From the NCBI GenBank assembly GCA_947176055.1, contig CAMWPE010000020.1, forward strand, positions 1 to 17,906: a DNA stretch of 17,906 bases. Reading direction: 5' to 3'. Numbering within the stretch: the first letter of the stretch is position 1; every line of letters begins with the position of its first letter. The notes under the pieces are model-generated. The model was not told the DNA's origin and ran no database searches. It saw nothing but the letters and a program-made list of their open reading frames with translations. A program made the translations under genes and the position numbers. Source of the DNA: an uncultured Desulfovibrio sp. (lineage in GTDB: Bacteria > Desulfobacterota > Desulfovibrionia > Desulfovibrionales > Desulfovibrionaceae). Shown here piece by piece: positions 6,595 to 14,683 of this stretch.

Positions 6595-7221
6595 ATGGCA
6601 AAATATACCGAAGCCAAATGCCGCCTCTGCCGCAGGGAAGGCTGCAAGTTATTTTTAAAGGGCGAAAGATGCTTTACAGACAAATGCTCCTATCAGCGTC
6701 GCCCCTACGCTCCCGGCCAGCATGGTCGCGCGAGGAAGAAAATCAGCGATTACGCCGTTCAGTTGCGCGAAAAGCAAAAGACCAAACGCGCTTACGGAGT
6801 GCTGGAGGACCAATTCCGCGGCTATTTTGAAAATGCTGATATGGCGAAGGGCGTGACGGGCGCGAATCTGCTCGCCGCGCTGGAAAGACGTCTCGACAAT
6901 GTGGTTTATAAGCTTGGCTTCGCCAATTCCAGGGATCAGGCCCGGCAAATGGTCAGGCATGGCATCTTTACGCTCAATGGCAAAAAGGTTGATATCCCTT
7001 CGCTCCAGGTAAAAGTTGGAGACGTGATCGAAGTTCCTGAAAAGAATCGCAAGATTCCCGTGATCGCGCAGTTCGGCGAAGGCGCGGCCAAGCGCGGAGT
7101 CCCGGTATGGCTGGAGAGCGATCCGGCGGCCTTCAAAGGCTCCGTGAAAGCCCTTCCTCAACGCGACGATATCCAGATTCCGATCAACGAGCAACTGATA
7201 GTGGAACTTTATTCCAAATAA
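6595..7221 (+). CDS. rpsD: 30S ribosomal protein S4, zinc-binding form
   Basis: S4 is a primary 16S rRNA-binding protein, and in E. coli it is the repressor of the alpha operon. I place the start at ATG 6595 (MAKYTEAKCRLCRREG), after AAGGAAG at 6584-6590. The frame is open up to 6523 but only as a shadow of rpsK. The protein has 208 residues. Cys9, Cys12, Cys26 and Cys31 reproduce the zinc site of Thermus-type S4, which E. coli S4 lacks. The central S4 RNA-binding domain includes LERRLDNVVYKLGFANSRDQ (about residues 92-111) followed by ARQMVRHGIFTLNGKKV. The rpoA start lies 11 bases after the stop. Confidence 0.97.
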   Translation: MAKYTEAKCRLCRREGCKLFLKGERCFTDKCSYQRRPYAPGQHGRARKKISDYAVQLREKQKTKRAYGVLEDQFRGYFENADMAKGVTGANLLAALERRLDNVVYKLGFANSRDQARQMVRHGIFTLNGKKVDIPSLQVKVGDVIEVPEKNRKIPVIAQFGEGAAKRGVPVWLESDPAAFKGSVKALPQRDDIQIPINEQLIVELYSK

Positions 7222-7232
7222 ATGAGGGGCCA

Positions 7233-8279
7233 ATGCTTATCAAACAGGGCGAGCGGCTGATAAACGCGCGCAACTGGTCGGAGCTGGTTAAACCCGAGCA
7301 GATTGTGCGGGAAAGAGTGTCCAGGGACGGAACGCACGCTAGATTCGTTTGCGAGCCGCTGGAGCGCGGTTACGGCACCACTATTGGGAACGCCTTGAGA
7401 AGAGTCCTGTTGTCTTCGTTGCAGGGGGCGGCTTTTGTCTCCGTGAAAATCGCCGGCGTCCCGGCGGAGTTCAGCACCCTGCATGGCGTGCTGGAGGATG
7501 TTACCGATATTATCCTGAATTTGAAACAGGTCAGGATGCGGATGGACACCGACGAGCCGCAGAGACTGACCTTGAAAGCGGATTCCAAGGGCGAAGTGAC
7601 CGCGGGCCATATTACCACCAATCAGCATGTGGAGATACTGAATCCGGAGTTGCATATCGCGACCATCACTGAGGACGCGCCGCTGGAGATGGAACTGGAA
7701 GTGCGGATGGGCAAAGGTTACGTGCCGCATGAGGATCACACGGATCTGGATGACAACGAAGTCAACCTCATCAAGATGGATTCCAGCTTTTCGCCCGTGC
7801 GACGCGTCGCCTACACTGTGGAGGACGCCCGCGTAGGCCAGATGACCAACTACGACAAACTTATCCTGGAAGTCTGGACGGACGGTTCAATTACTCCCGA
7901 CGAGGCCGTCGCGTATAGCGCCAAGATCATAAAAGATCAGATATCCGTGTTTATAAATTTTGACGAGCGCGTGTCCGGCGATATTCATTCCGGCGCGAAC
8001 GATAACGGCAAATTAAACGAAGCTCTCTTTAAAAGCATCGATGATCTTGAGCTTTCCGTCCGCGCGACCAATTGTCTGCGAAGCGCCAATATTTCGACCG
8101 TGGGCGAGCTGGTGCAGCGGACTGAAGCCGATATGTTGAAGACCAAAAATTTCGGTCGCAAATCTCTGGACGAGATTAAAAGCGTTCTTCTGGATATGGG
8201 ACTTGATTTTGGCATGAAGGAAGAAGGCATCGAGAAAAAACTTCAGGAATGGAAGAGGAAGCACCAAAATGAGGCATAA
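7233..8279 (+). CDS. rpoA: DNA-directed RNA polymerase subunit alpha
   Basis: The alpha subunit dimerises to start assembly of RNA polymerase, and its C-terminal domain contacts UP elements and activators. The start is ATG 7233 (MLIKQGERLINARNW), after GAGGGG at about 7223-7228; the longer open frame upstream overlaps rpsD and is not coding. The product has 348 residues. The N-terminal domain (about 1-245) contains ERGYGTTIGNALRRVLLSSL (44-63), the dimerisation core. A short Gly/Asn-containing linker (about 246-262) leads to the C-terminal domain. There Arg277 and Asn280 in LSVRATNCL match the E. coli DNA-contacting Arg265 and Asn268. The sequence closely resembles Desulfovibrio RpoA as I recall it. 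The stop overlaps rplQ by 11 bases. Confidence 0.98.
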   Translation: MLIKQGERLINARNWSELVKPEQIVRERVSRDGTHARFVCEPLERGYGTTIGNALRRVLLSSLQGAAFVSVKIAGVPAEFSTLHGVLEDVTDIILNLKQVRMRMDTDEPQRLTLKADSKGEVTAGHITTNQHVEILNPELHIATITEDAPLEMELEVRMGKGYVPHEDHTDLDDNEVNLIKMDSSFSPVRRVAYTVEDARVGQMTNYDKLILEVWTDGSITPDEAVAYSAKIIKDQISVFINFDERVSGDIHSGANDNGKLNEALFKSIDDLELSVRATNCLRSANISTVGELVQRTEADMLKTKNFGRKSLDEIKSVLLDMGLDFGMKEEGIEKKLQEWKRKHQNEA

Positions 8280-8658
8280 CAATTCCGGCAGAAAATTTTC
8301 GAGAACGCCAGCTCACCGGAAAGCGATGCTTTTAAATCTGGCGAAGGCTTTAATCCAGCATGGCAAAATCCGCACAACCGAAATGAAGGCGAAGGACTTG
8401 CGCGGCGTGGTCGAGCCCATGATTACGCTTGCCAAGAGAAACGATCTTCACTCGCGGCGACTGGCTTACAAGGATCTAAATGATCACGCGATGGTAAAGT
8501 ATCTTTTTGATACAATTGGACCGGTGTTCGCGGATGTTCCGGGCGGTTACACGCGGGTAATTAAACTCGCCGATCGCAGGAAAGGCGACAACGCGCCCAT
8601 GGCGATTATCGAATTTTCCAAGGAAATACCGGAAACGAAAACGGAAGAAAAAAAATGA
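8269..8658 (+). CDS. rplQ: 50S ribosomal protein L17
   Basis: L17 lies near the peptide exit tunnel of the large subunit. The 129-residue protein starts MRHNNSGRKFSRTPAHRKAM, the classical L17 N-terminus, and continues with ALIQHGKIRTTEMKAKDLRG (about residues 27-46). It ends in a charged Lys/Glu-rich tail. The ATG at 8269 lies inside rpoA, whose stop is at 8277-8279, so initiation is probably coupled to rpoA termination. It is the last gene of the ribosomal cluster and is followed after 50 bases by an intrinsic terminator. No abnormal feature was noted. Confidence 0.97.
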   Translation: MRHNNSGRKFSRTPAHRKAMLLNLAKALIQHGKIRTTEMKAKDLRGVVEPMITLAKRNDLHSRRLAYKDLNDHAMVKYLFDTIGPVFADVPGGYTRVIKLADRRKGDNAPMAIIEFSKEIPETKTEEKK

Positions 8659-8707
8659 CCGGGATACCTCGTCGCGGTTAGCGGCGCGTATGACGCGTAA
8701 TCCTGTC

Positions 8708-8733
8708 GCGGCCTGACGGCCGCTTTTCTTTTT
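8708..8733 (+). terminator. Rho-independent terminator of the alpha operon
   Basis: A perfect six-pair GC stem, GCGGCC (8708-8713) and GGCCGC (8718-8723), closes a TGAC loop and is followed directly by TTTTCTTTTT (8724-8733). This is the textbook layout, 50 bases past the rplQ stop. A smaller CGCGT/ACGCG hairpin lies just upstream (about 8686-8698). It should end transcripts coming from rplQ and so separate them from tRNA-Leu and tig. Confidence 0.9.
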
Positions 8734-8755
8734 GCGATTTTTGGCGTCGTAATTC

Positions 8756-8784
8756 TTGCGGGAGCCGCGAAGAAATATTATAAT
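8756..8784 (+). promoter_or_regulatory. Candidate sigma-70 promoter for tRNA-Leu and the tig operon
   Basis: A -35-like TTGCGG (8756-8761) is followed by a 17-base spacer and a perfect -10 TATAAT (8779-8784). The predicted transcription start falls near 8791, only about two bases before the mature 5' end of the tRNA at 8793. Position after a terminator and before a tRNA supports the call. The -35 matches the consensus only in TTG. No heat-shock sigma-32-like boxes were recognised. Confidence 0.65.
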
Positions 8785-8792
8785 TTATTGTT

Positions 8793-8875
8793 GCGAGAGT
8801 GGCGGAACTGGTAGACGCACTGGATTTAGGATCCAGCGCTTTGGCGTGGGGGTTCGATTCCCCCCTTTCGCACCA
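8793..8875 (+). tRNA. tRNA-Leu (anticodon UAG), CCA encoded
   Basis: The gene folds as a class II tRNA. The acceptor stem is GCGAGAG with CTTTCGC (8865-8871, one G-T pair). The anticodon stem is CTGGA/TCCAG around loop TTTAGGA, with anticodon TAG at 8827-8829. A short variable arm is CGC-TTTG-GCG, and the T arm is GGGGG-TTCGATT-CCCCC. The discriminator base is A8872, and CCA (8873-8875) is encoded. UAG reads CUN leucine codons. The tig start codon is only 34 bases downstream with no terminator between, so the tRNA is probably cut from a joint transcript with the tig-clp-lon mRNA. The antisense strand gives the familiar spurious peptide with GGIEPPRQ, which also identifies the tRNA. Confidence 0.97.
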
Positions 8876-8909
8876 TTTTAAACCCTCCTCCGGAAAAAGG
8901 AGTCCCTCG

Positions 8910-10286
8910 GTGGAATTTACCGTTACTGAACTCTCTCCCATCAAGAAAAGATTGGCAGTCAATGTGCCGGCTAGCGAAGTGGACGCAACTCTTGCGGCGT
9001 CGACCGCTCTGTTGCGGGATTCGACGCGGATGGACGGGTTTCGCAAGGGGAAAGTCCCCGTTTCCGTAATAGAAAAGAAATTCGGCCGTCAGATCACGGA
9101 GGAATCCCGCGAAAATACGATTAATATGAATCTTAATGAAATCGCCGAAAAGACAGGCGATCAACCAATCGCGGGTTATAATATCAATACGGACGACTCC
9201 GAATTCGCGAAAGGGAAAGATTTTAATTACACAATAGAATACGAAATCTTGCCGACTATTGATTTTCCGGAATATATTGGCATAGAGGTGGAGGAAACAA
9301 AATCCGAGCCTGATCCGGAGGCTATTGACGCGATAATAGAAAAAATGCGCAAAGACAACGCCGAGCTGGTCGTAGCGGATGGCAACGCGCCCGCCCGGGA
9401 CGGACAAATCGCTGTTATTGACTTCGAAGGCTTTGAAAACGGCGAGCCGGTCAAAGATGTAAAATCCATGAATTTCAGTCTGGAGCTTGGCGCGCGCAAC
9501 GCTCTGGAAGATTTTGAAGAACTGGTGAAAAGTATTCCCGTGGGGCATACGGCCGAAAAAGAAATCGCTTTTCCCCAGGACTTTATCGCGCCCGATCTCG
9601 CCGGAAAGACCCTGAATATGCGCGTTAAGGTACACGCGGTAAAGAATAAGGTCGAGCCTGAATTTAACGACGAATTCGCGAAAAAACTTGGTTTTGAATC
9701 CGCCGAAAACTTGAGAGACATTATTGGCAAAAGCTATCTGAAATCCGCCAAGGAATTGCGCAAGTCCGAAGCGCAAGCTAAATTGCTCGATCATATCCTG
9801 AAACAAACCGAGTTCCCCGTGCCGGAAGGCATGGTGGAATCAACCGTCGCCCTTTTGCTTGGCGATTTCGCTTCGCGTCTGGAAAAACAGGGAATCTCCA
9901 TTCATTCCCTCAAAAAGGATATAAAGACGTTAAAAGAAGAATTCCGGCCGCGGGCGGAGGAACTGGCGCGCTCGCAAGCGCTCCTGATGGCAATCGCGGA
10001 AAAGGAAAATATCGATATTACCGATCAAGAAGTTGTCAAAGGCGTCTACGAAAGTTGCGCGCGCTCCGGCGAGGATTTTGAGCAAACCTATAAACGTCTC
10101 CAGGAAACCGGCATGATCTTTCAGATGAAGGACAAGATGCTGGCAGACAAGGCTATGGACTTTCTCTATGAGAAAGCGAAAATTAAATATGTGGATCCAA
10201 AGCTCGCCGATGAATCCGCGAATGAGAAATCTAAAGATAAAGAAAACACCGGAACCGGTATCGAAGCCGCTTCGGGCGACAAATAA
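8910..10286 (+). CDS. tig: Trigger factor, ribosome-associated chaperone and peptidyl-prolyl isomerase
   Basis: Trigger factor binds the ribosome at L23 and shields nascent chains. I take the GTG at 8910 as the start because it lies seven bases after AAAAAGGAG (8894-8902), and the protein then begins at the conserved MEFTVTELSPIKKRL. The longer open frame to 8799 runs through the tRNA. The product has 458 residues. The N-terminal ribosome-binding domain includes the signature GFRKGKVP (43-50). The FKBP-like isomerase domain covers about 160-245 (DGQIAVIDFEGFENG and onward), and the rest is the helical C-terminal chaperone domain. The last 25 or so residues are a hydrophilic tail, so the protein is slightly longer than the usual 430-440. 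It is the first coding gene of the tig-clpP-clpX-lon operon. Confidence 0.95.
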   Translation: MEFTVTELSPIKKRLAVNVPASEVDATLAASTALLRDSTRMDGFRKGKVPVSVIEKKFGRQITEESRENTINMNLNEIAEKTGDQPIAGYNINTDDSEFAKGKDFNYTIEYEILPTIDFPEYIGIEVEETKSEPDPEAIDAIIEKMRKDNAELVVADGNAPARDGQIAVIDFEGFENGEPVKDVKSMNFSLELGARNALEDFEELVKSIPVGHTAEKEIAFPQDFIAPDLAGKTLNMRVKVHAVKNKVEPEFNDEFAKKLGFESAENLRDIIGKSYLKSAKELRKSEAQAKLLDHILKQTEFPVPEGMVESTVALLLGDFASRLEKQGISIHSLKKDIKTLKEEFRPRAEELARSQALLMAIAEKENIDITDQEVVKGVYESCARSGEDFEQTYKRLQETGMIFQMKDKMLADKAMDFLYEKAKIKYVDPKLADESANEKSKDKENTGTGIEAASGDK

Positions 10287-10297
10287 GGTGCAAACTT

Positions 10298-10909
10298 ATG
10301 AGCATGGTACCCTATGTGCTGGAAACAAAAGGCAGATCCGAAAGAGTCTTCGACCTGTATTCGCGTTTATTGCAGGATCGTATAGTCCTGCTCGGCACGG
10401 AAGTTAACGACGCGGTGGCCGCGAGCATTTGCGCCCAGTTTCTCTTCCTGGAATCCCAGGATCCGGAAAAGGAAATCAGTTTTTATATAAATTCGCCCGG
10501 CGGATCGGTTTCCGCCGGTTTGGCCATTTTTGACACAATGAATTATATAAGCGCGCCGGTGTCCACAGTATGCCTGGGAATGGCCGCGAGCATGGGGGCT
10601 TTCCTTCTGGCCGCCGGTGAGCCGGGCGCGCGCTACGCGTTGCCGCACTGCAGCGTCATGATCCATCAGCCTTCGGGCGGTTTTCGCGGACAGGCTACGG
10701 ATGTGGAAATCCACGCCAGGCATATACTGCGTTTAAAAGAAAAACTAAATCGTCTTCTGGCCCATACCACAGGCCAGCCATATGAGAAAGTAGTCGAAGC
10801 TACGGAGAGAGACAATTATCTCACCGCCGAAGAGGCTAAAGATTTTGGCATAATTGATAAAATACTTGTGTCCAGAAAAGAAAAGGACAAAGAGACCGAA
10901 AAGGAATAA
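10298..10909 (+). CDS. clpP: ATP-dependent Clp protease proteolytic subunit ClpP
   Basis: ClpP forms the double-heptamer proteolytic chamber that degrades substrates unfolded by ClpX or ClpA. The 203-residue product has the complete catalytic triad: Ser98 (GMAASMGAFLL), His123 (SVMIHQPSGG) and Asp172 (ERDNYLTAEEA). The oligomer-forming motif INSPGGSVSAGLAI (64-77) is intact. The ATG at 10298 follows AAGGTG at about 10285-10290. A second ATG at 10304 would remove two residues; the N-terminal hairpin is normally processed, so the exact start matters little. clpX begins only three bases after the stop. The last 12 residues are highly charged (Lys/Glu). Confidence 0.97.
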   Translation: MSMVPYVLETKGRSERVFDLYSRLLQDRIVLLGTEVNDAVAASICAQFLFLESQDPEKEISFYINSPGGSVSAGLAIFDTMNYISAPVSTVCLGMAASMGAFLLAAGEPGARYALPHCSVMIHQPSGGFRGQATDVEIHARHILRLKEKLNRLLAHTTGQPYEKVVEATERDNYLTAEEAKDFGIIDKILVSRKEKDKETEKE

Positions 10910-10912
10910 CGC

Positions 10913-12196
10913 ATGGGATCTGAACAGGATCAGGAACAGGAGGGCGTGTCCTGCTCATTCTGCGGGAAGAATGAACTGCAAGTCGCCAATCTTATAACCC
11001 ATAATAACGCCAATATTTGTAACGAATGCATTAGGCAATGCAATAATATTATAGCAAGGGATAGATACAAGAATAAACAGGCGAGCGAGAGATTGCTTTC
11101 TCCTCAGGAGATCAAGGCCGCTCTCGACGAATACGTGATAGGGCAAAACGAAGCGAAAAAAATACTCTCGGTCGCCGTTCATAACCACTATAAAAGGGTA
11201 TTCTATTCGGACGCCATCGGCGACGATGTAGAGCTTGAAAAAAGCAATATATTGTTGGTCGGGCCATCCGGTTCCGGGAAAACACTGATGGCGAAAACCC
11301 TGGCGAAAATTTTAAGGGTGCCTTTCGCCATAGCCGACGCCACTACCTTGACCGAAGCCGGATACGTCGGCGAGGACGTTGAAAATATTCTGGTGCAATT
11401 GCTCCAAAACGCGGATTATGATATTGACGCGGCCAGCAGGGGCATCATCTATATAGACGAAATAGATAAAATCTCGCGCAAAGGCGACGGACCCTCCATT
11501 ACCAGGGACGTTTCCGGCGAAGGAGTCCAGCAGGCGCTATTAAAAATTATAGAAGGCACGGAAGCCAATATCCCGCCTAAAGGCGGTCGCAAACATCCCC
11601 AACAAGAATTCATACGCCTGAACACTTCCAATATCCTTTTTATAGTCGGGGGAGCGTTCGTCGATCTGGACAAAATAGTCGAATCCCGGTTGAGCGGCTC
11701 CTCCATGGGTTTTGGCGCCAATGTGCGAACAAACAAGGAAATACCCCTGGGCGAGCTGCTCGATAAAATTCACCCGCAGGATTTGGTGAAGTTTGGCTTA
11801 ATCCCCGAATTTGTCGGCCGGATACCTATAATCACGCATGTGGACGAGCTGGATGAAAAGGATCTGGTGCGCATCCTCACGGAACCTAAAAACGCTCTTG
11901 TCAGGCAGTATCAAAAATTATTTGACCTGGATAATGTGAATCTGGAGTTTACTCCCGACGCGCTCAAAGCGATTGCCGAACAGGCAATTGAAAGAAAAAC
12001 CGGAGCGCGCGGCCTTCGCAATGTCATGGAAAAAATAATGCTCGACATTATGTTCAAACTTCCCTCGATGCCTGACGCCCGCCATTGCGTGATTAATGAG
12101 GAGGTTATTTTGGGAAAAGCGAAACCCCTCATCCTGTACGCGGACGGCGCGAAGGCGGAGTACGAAGACTCCGGTCCGAGAGAGATAGATGGCTGA
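10913..12196 (+). CDS. clpX: ATP-dependent Clp protease ATP-binding subunit ClpX
   Basis: ClpX is the AAA+ unfoldase that recognises tagged substrates and feeds them to ClpP. The 427-residue protein has an N-terminal zinc-binding domain with Cys14, Cys17, Cys36 and Cys39. It then has Walker A GPSGSGKT (117-124), pore loop GYVG (150-153), Walker B IIYIDEID (178-185) and the RKH loop (226-228). The ClpP-docking tripeptide reads MGF (265-267), where the common consensus is I/L/V-G-F. ClpP sits directly upstream, so docking is expected to be preserved. The ribosome-binding site is AAGGA at about 10900-10904, inside the end of clpP. Its last codons overlap lon by eight bases. Confidence 0.97.
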   Translation: MGSEQDQEQEGVSCSFCGKNELQVANLITHNNANICNECIRQCNNIIARDRYKNKQASERLLSPQEIKAALDEYVIGQNEAKKILSVAVHNHYKRVFYSDAIGDDVELEKSNILLVGPSGSGKTLMAKTLAKILRVPFAIADATTLTEAGYVGEDVENILVQLLQNADYDIDAASRGIIYIDEIDKISRKGDGPSITRDVSGEGVQQALLKIIEGTEANIPPKGGRKHPQQEFIRLNTSNILFIVGGAFVDLDKIVESRLSGSSMGFGANVRTNKEIPLGELLDKIHPQDLVKFGLIPEFVGRIPIITHVDELDEKDLVRILTEPKNALVRQYQKLFDLDNVNLEFTPDALKAIAEQAIERKTGARGLRNVMEKIMLDIMFKLPSMPDARHCVINEEVILGKAKPLILYADGAKAEYEDSGPREIDG

Positions 12197-14555
12197 AGCG
12201 CCGCGCGTTTTTGAAAATCTCCCCGTAATGCCCCTGCGGGACGCCATAATTTTTCCCAAATCCATCATGCCCTTTTTTGTTGGGCGCCAATCTTCCATTC
12301 ATGCGATAGAAGCGGCCAACGCGGCCCGGGGAAAACAGATATTTCTTGTCGCCCAGAAAGATTCGCTTTCGGAAAATCCGGATCCCGGAGACCTATATGG
12401 CGTGGGTGTGGTTTGCAAAATTCTGCAGCTTCTGGAATTGCCCGACGGGACGGTTAAAATTCTCTGCGAAGGACTTTATCGCGCGCGTTGGGATGATTTG
12501 AGACCCTACGACTCCTGGCTTGTCGCTTCTGGCCAAGAAATTCCGGACACTGGTCTAGACGATCCGGAAGGCATGGCTCTTGCCAGCGCGGCCCGCGAAT
12601 CGCTGGAAACATTCGGAGCAAACAACCCCAGAATCTCACAGGAATCCCTTCTCTCCATAATGTCATTCCGGGAACCGGGCGAGCTGGCCGACGCCATCGC
12701 GCCGCAACTGAAACTGGACGCCCGCAAAAAACAGGAGATATTGGAGATAAGCCATGTAGCCAGAAGACTGGAAAAGGTCTTCGAGTCGCTCGAGACAGAA
12801 AAAGTACTTTCCGAGGTTGAAAAGAGAATCAAAAATCGCGTTAAAGTACAAATGGAGCGGAATCAGCGCGATTATTATTTGATGGAGCAAATTAAAGCCA
12901 TTAATAAGGAGATGGGCAGGGAGGACGATCCCCAGGCCGAGGCCCTGGCCCTCGAAAAAAGAATTGAAGAAAAGGGTTTGCCAGCGGAGGCGAAAGCCAA
13001 GGCCTTGGAAGAAGTCAGAAAATTGCGCATCATTTCTCCCGCTACAGCCGAGTACGCCGTCGCAAGAAATTATATCGATTGGATACTCGATTTGCCGTGG
13101 AATGAATCTAAGGAAACAAATATTGATCTGCGCGCGACGCGCCAATTGCTGGACGGGGAACATTACGGTCTCTTAAAGGCAAAAGAGCGAATACTCGAAT
13201 ATTTGGCCGTCCAGAAATTATCCAATAGTCTTAAAGGGCCCATTCTATGTCTTGTGGGTCCGCCGGGAGTGGGCAAAACGTCGCTCGCCAAATCGGTGGC
13301 GAAGGCGACCGGTCGGGATTTCGTTCGTCTGTCCCTGGGCGGAGTGCGCGACGAAGCGGAGATCAGGGGACACAGACGAACATACGTGGGAGCTATGCCC
13401 GGCAAGATACTTCAATCTTTAAAACGCGTTCATTCCAATAATCCGCTTTTTTGTCTGGATGAAATTGACAAAATAGCGTCGGATTATCGCGGCGATCCAG
13501 CCTCCGCGCTTCTGGAAGCGCTTGATCCTGAACAAAATACCACCTTCATGGATCATTATCTCGATCTCGATTACGATTTATCGCGCATATTTTTTATAAC
13601 TACGGCCAATTCCCTGCACAATATCCCCGCGCCCTTGCTCGACAGGATGGAAATTATTGAGGCGCCCAGTTATCTGGAAACAGAAAAAAGGGAGATAGCA
13701 AGGAATTTCCTGCTCCCGCGTCGTCTTGTAGAACACGGTCTGAATAAAAATAATCTACATATTTCCGAAAAGGCCATTACGGATATAATCCGCGACTATA
13801 CCCGCGAAGCAGGCGTAAGAAATCTGGATAGGGAAATCGCGGCCGTTTGCCGGAAGACAGCGGTTAAACTGGTCGAAAGCGAAGATCCGCAAAAACGGAT
13901 AAATATAAATCGCCAGAATCTGGCGACCTATCTTGGGCCGCCAAAATATCGTTACGAAAAGAGCGAAACCGCTCCGCAAATAGGCGTCTGCGCGGGTTTG
14001 GCCTATAACCAGCGCGGCGGCGATATCTTGTTTGTCGAAACGAGCGTAATGAATGGAAGCGGTCATATTTCGACTACGGGACAACTGGGCGAAGTTATGA
14101 CAGAATCCGCCCAGGCCGCTTTGACATACGCGAGATCGCGCGCGGAGAAATTTGGTCTGGATCCAGATTTTTACCAAAAAATCGACATCCACGTGCATGT
14201 GCCATCGGGCGCGATTCCCAAGGATGGACCAAGCGCCGGCATTACGCTCGCGGCTTCCATTATTTCGGCGTTGCTGGGTATCCCCGCCCGCAACGACGTC
14301 GCAATGACCGGGGAAATATCCCTGCGCGGGAGGGCGCTCCCCATTGGCGGATTGCGGGAAAAATTGCTCGCCGCCCATCGCGGGGGGATAAAAAAAGTTA
14401 TTATCCCCAAAGCCAATATGGAAGCTCTGAAAGAAACGCCCGAAGAAATACTAAAAGATATTGAAATTGTCGCCGTTGATCATATTGACGACGCTTTGCC
14501 CCATATTTTACTGCCGGAAAATGGGAAAATTTTTAAAACTGAACGCGGAGTATAA
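12189..14555 (+). CDS. lon: ATP-dependent protease La (LonA)
   Basis: Lon is a cytosolic hexameric AAA+ serine protease for damaged and regulatory proteins. The 788-residue product is of normal LonA length. The N-terminal substrate-binding domain (about 8-200) starts LPVMPLRDAIIFPKSIMPFF. A coiled-coil-like region (about 205-290) is followed by Walker A GPPGVGKT (357-364) and Walker B LFCLDEIDKI (420-429). The C-terminal protease domain has catalytic Ser682 in PKDGPSAG and Lys725 in GLREKLLAAHRGG. In the segment that is usually GLAWTxxGG, this protein reads GLAYNQRGG (603-611), and the usual PGKG reads NGSG (622-625). The ATG at 12189 overlaps the clpX stop by eight bases, which implies coupling. 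It is the last gene of the operon. Confidence 0.96.
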   Translation: MAEAPRVFENLPVMPLRDAIIFPKSIMPFFVGRQSSIHAIEAANAARGKQIFLVAQKDSLSENPDPGDLYGVGVVCKILQLLELPDGTVKILCEGLYRARWDDLRPYDSWLVASGQEIPDTGLDDPEGMALASAARESLETFGANNPRISQESLLSIMSFREPGELADAIAPQLKLDARKKQEILEISHVARRLEKVFESLETEKVLSEVEKRIKNRVKVQMERNQRDYYLMEQIKAINKEMGREDDPQAEALALEKRIEEKGLPAEAKAKALEEVRKLRIISPATAEYAVARNYIDWILDLPWNESKETNIDLRATRQLLDGEHYGLLKAKERILEYLAVQKLSNSLKGPILCLVGPPGVGKTSLAKSVAKATGRDFVRLSLGGVRDEAEIRGHRRTYVGAMPGKILQSLKRVHSNNPLFCLDEIDKIASDYRGDPASALLEALDPEQNTTFMDHYLDLDYDLSRIFFITTANSLHNIPAPLLDRMEIIEAPSYLETEKREIARNFLLPRRLVEHGLNKNNLHISEKAITDIIRDYTREAGVRNLDREIAAVCRKTAVKLVESEDPQKRININRQNLATYLGPPKYRYEKSETAPQIGVCAGLAYNQRGGDILFVETSVMNGSGHISTTGQLGEVMTESAQAALTYARSRAEKFGLDPDFYQKIDIHVHVPSGAIPKDGPSAGITLAASIISALLGIPARNDVAMTGEISLRGRALPIGGLREKLLAAHRGGIKKVIIPKANMEALKETPEEILKDIEIVAVDHIDDALPHILLPENGKIFKTERGV

Positions 14556-14683
14556 ACGTTAACCGGGAGCGCGCGCTTTTCCGGGCGCGAGGGCCCATAT
14601 CCAGCGCGAAGATTTGCCAATTAAGCGTCGGTATCCGATCAAGCGCGACGGTTTCGTCGCGAGTCATTCCGCGATAGGCAGGC

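Noticed and set aside
8678..9046. Antisense frame containing WCERGESNPHAKALDPKSS
   Set aside because: This is again the complement of the tRNA-Leu gene, a familiar mis-annotated peptide, not a protein.
8826..9806. Antisense open frame of 326 codons opposite tig and the tRNA
   Set aside because: Its end reads GGIEPPRQSAGS, the well-known false peptide produced by the complement of tRNA-Leu, and the rest is antisense to trigger factor.
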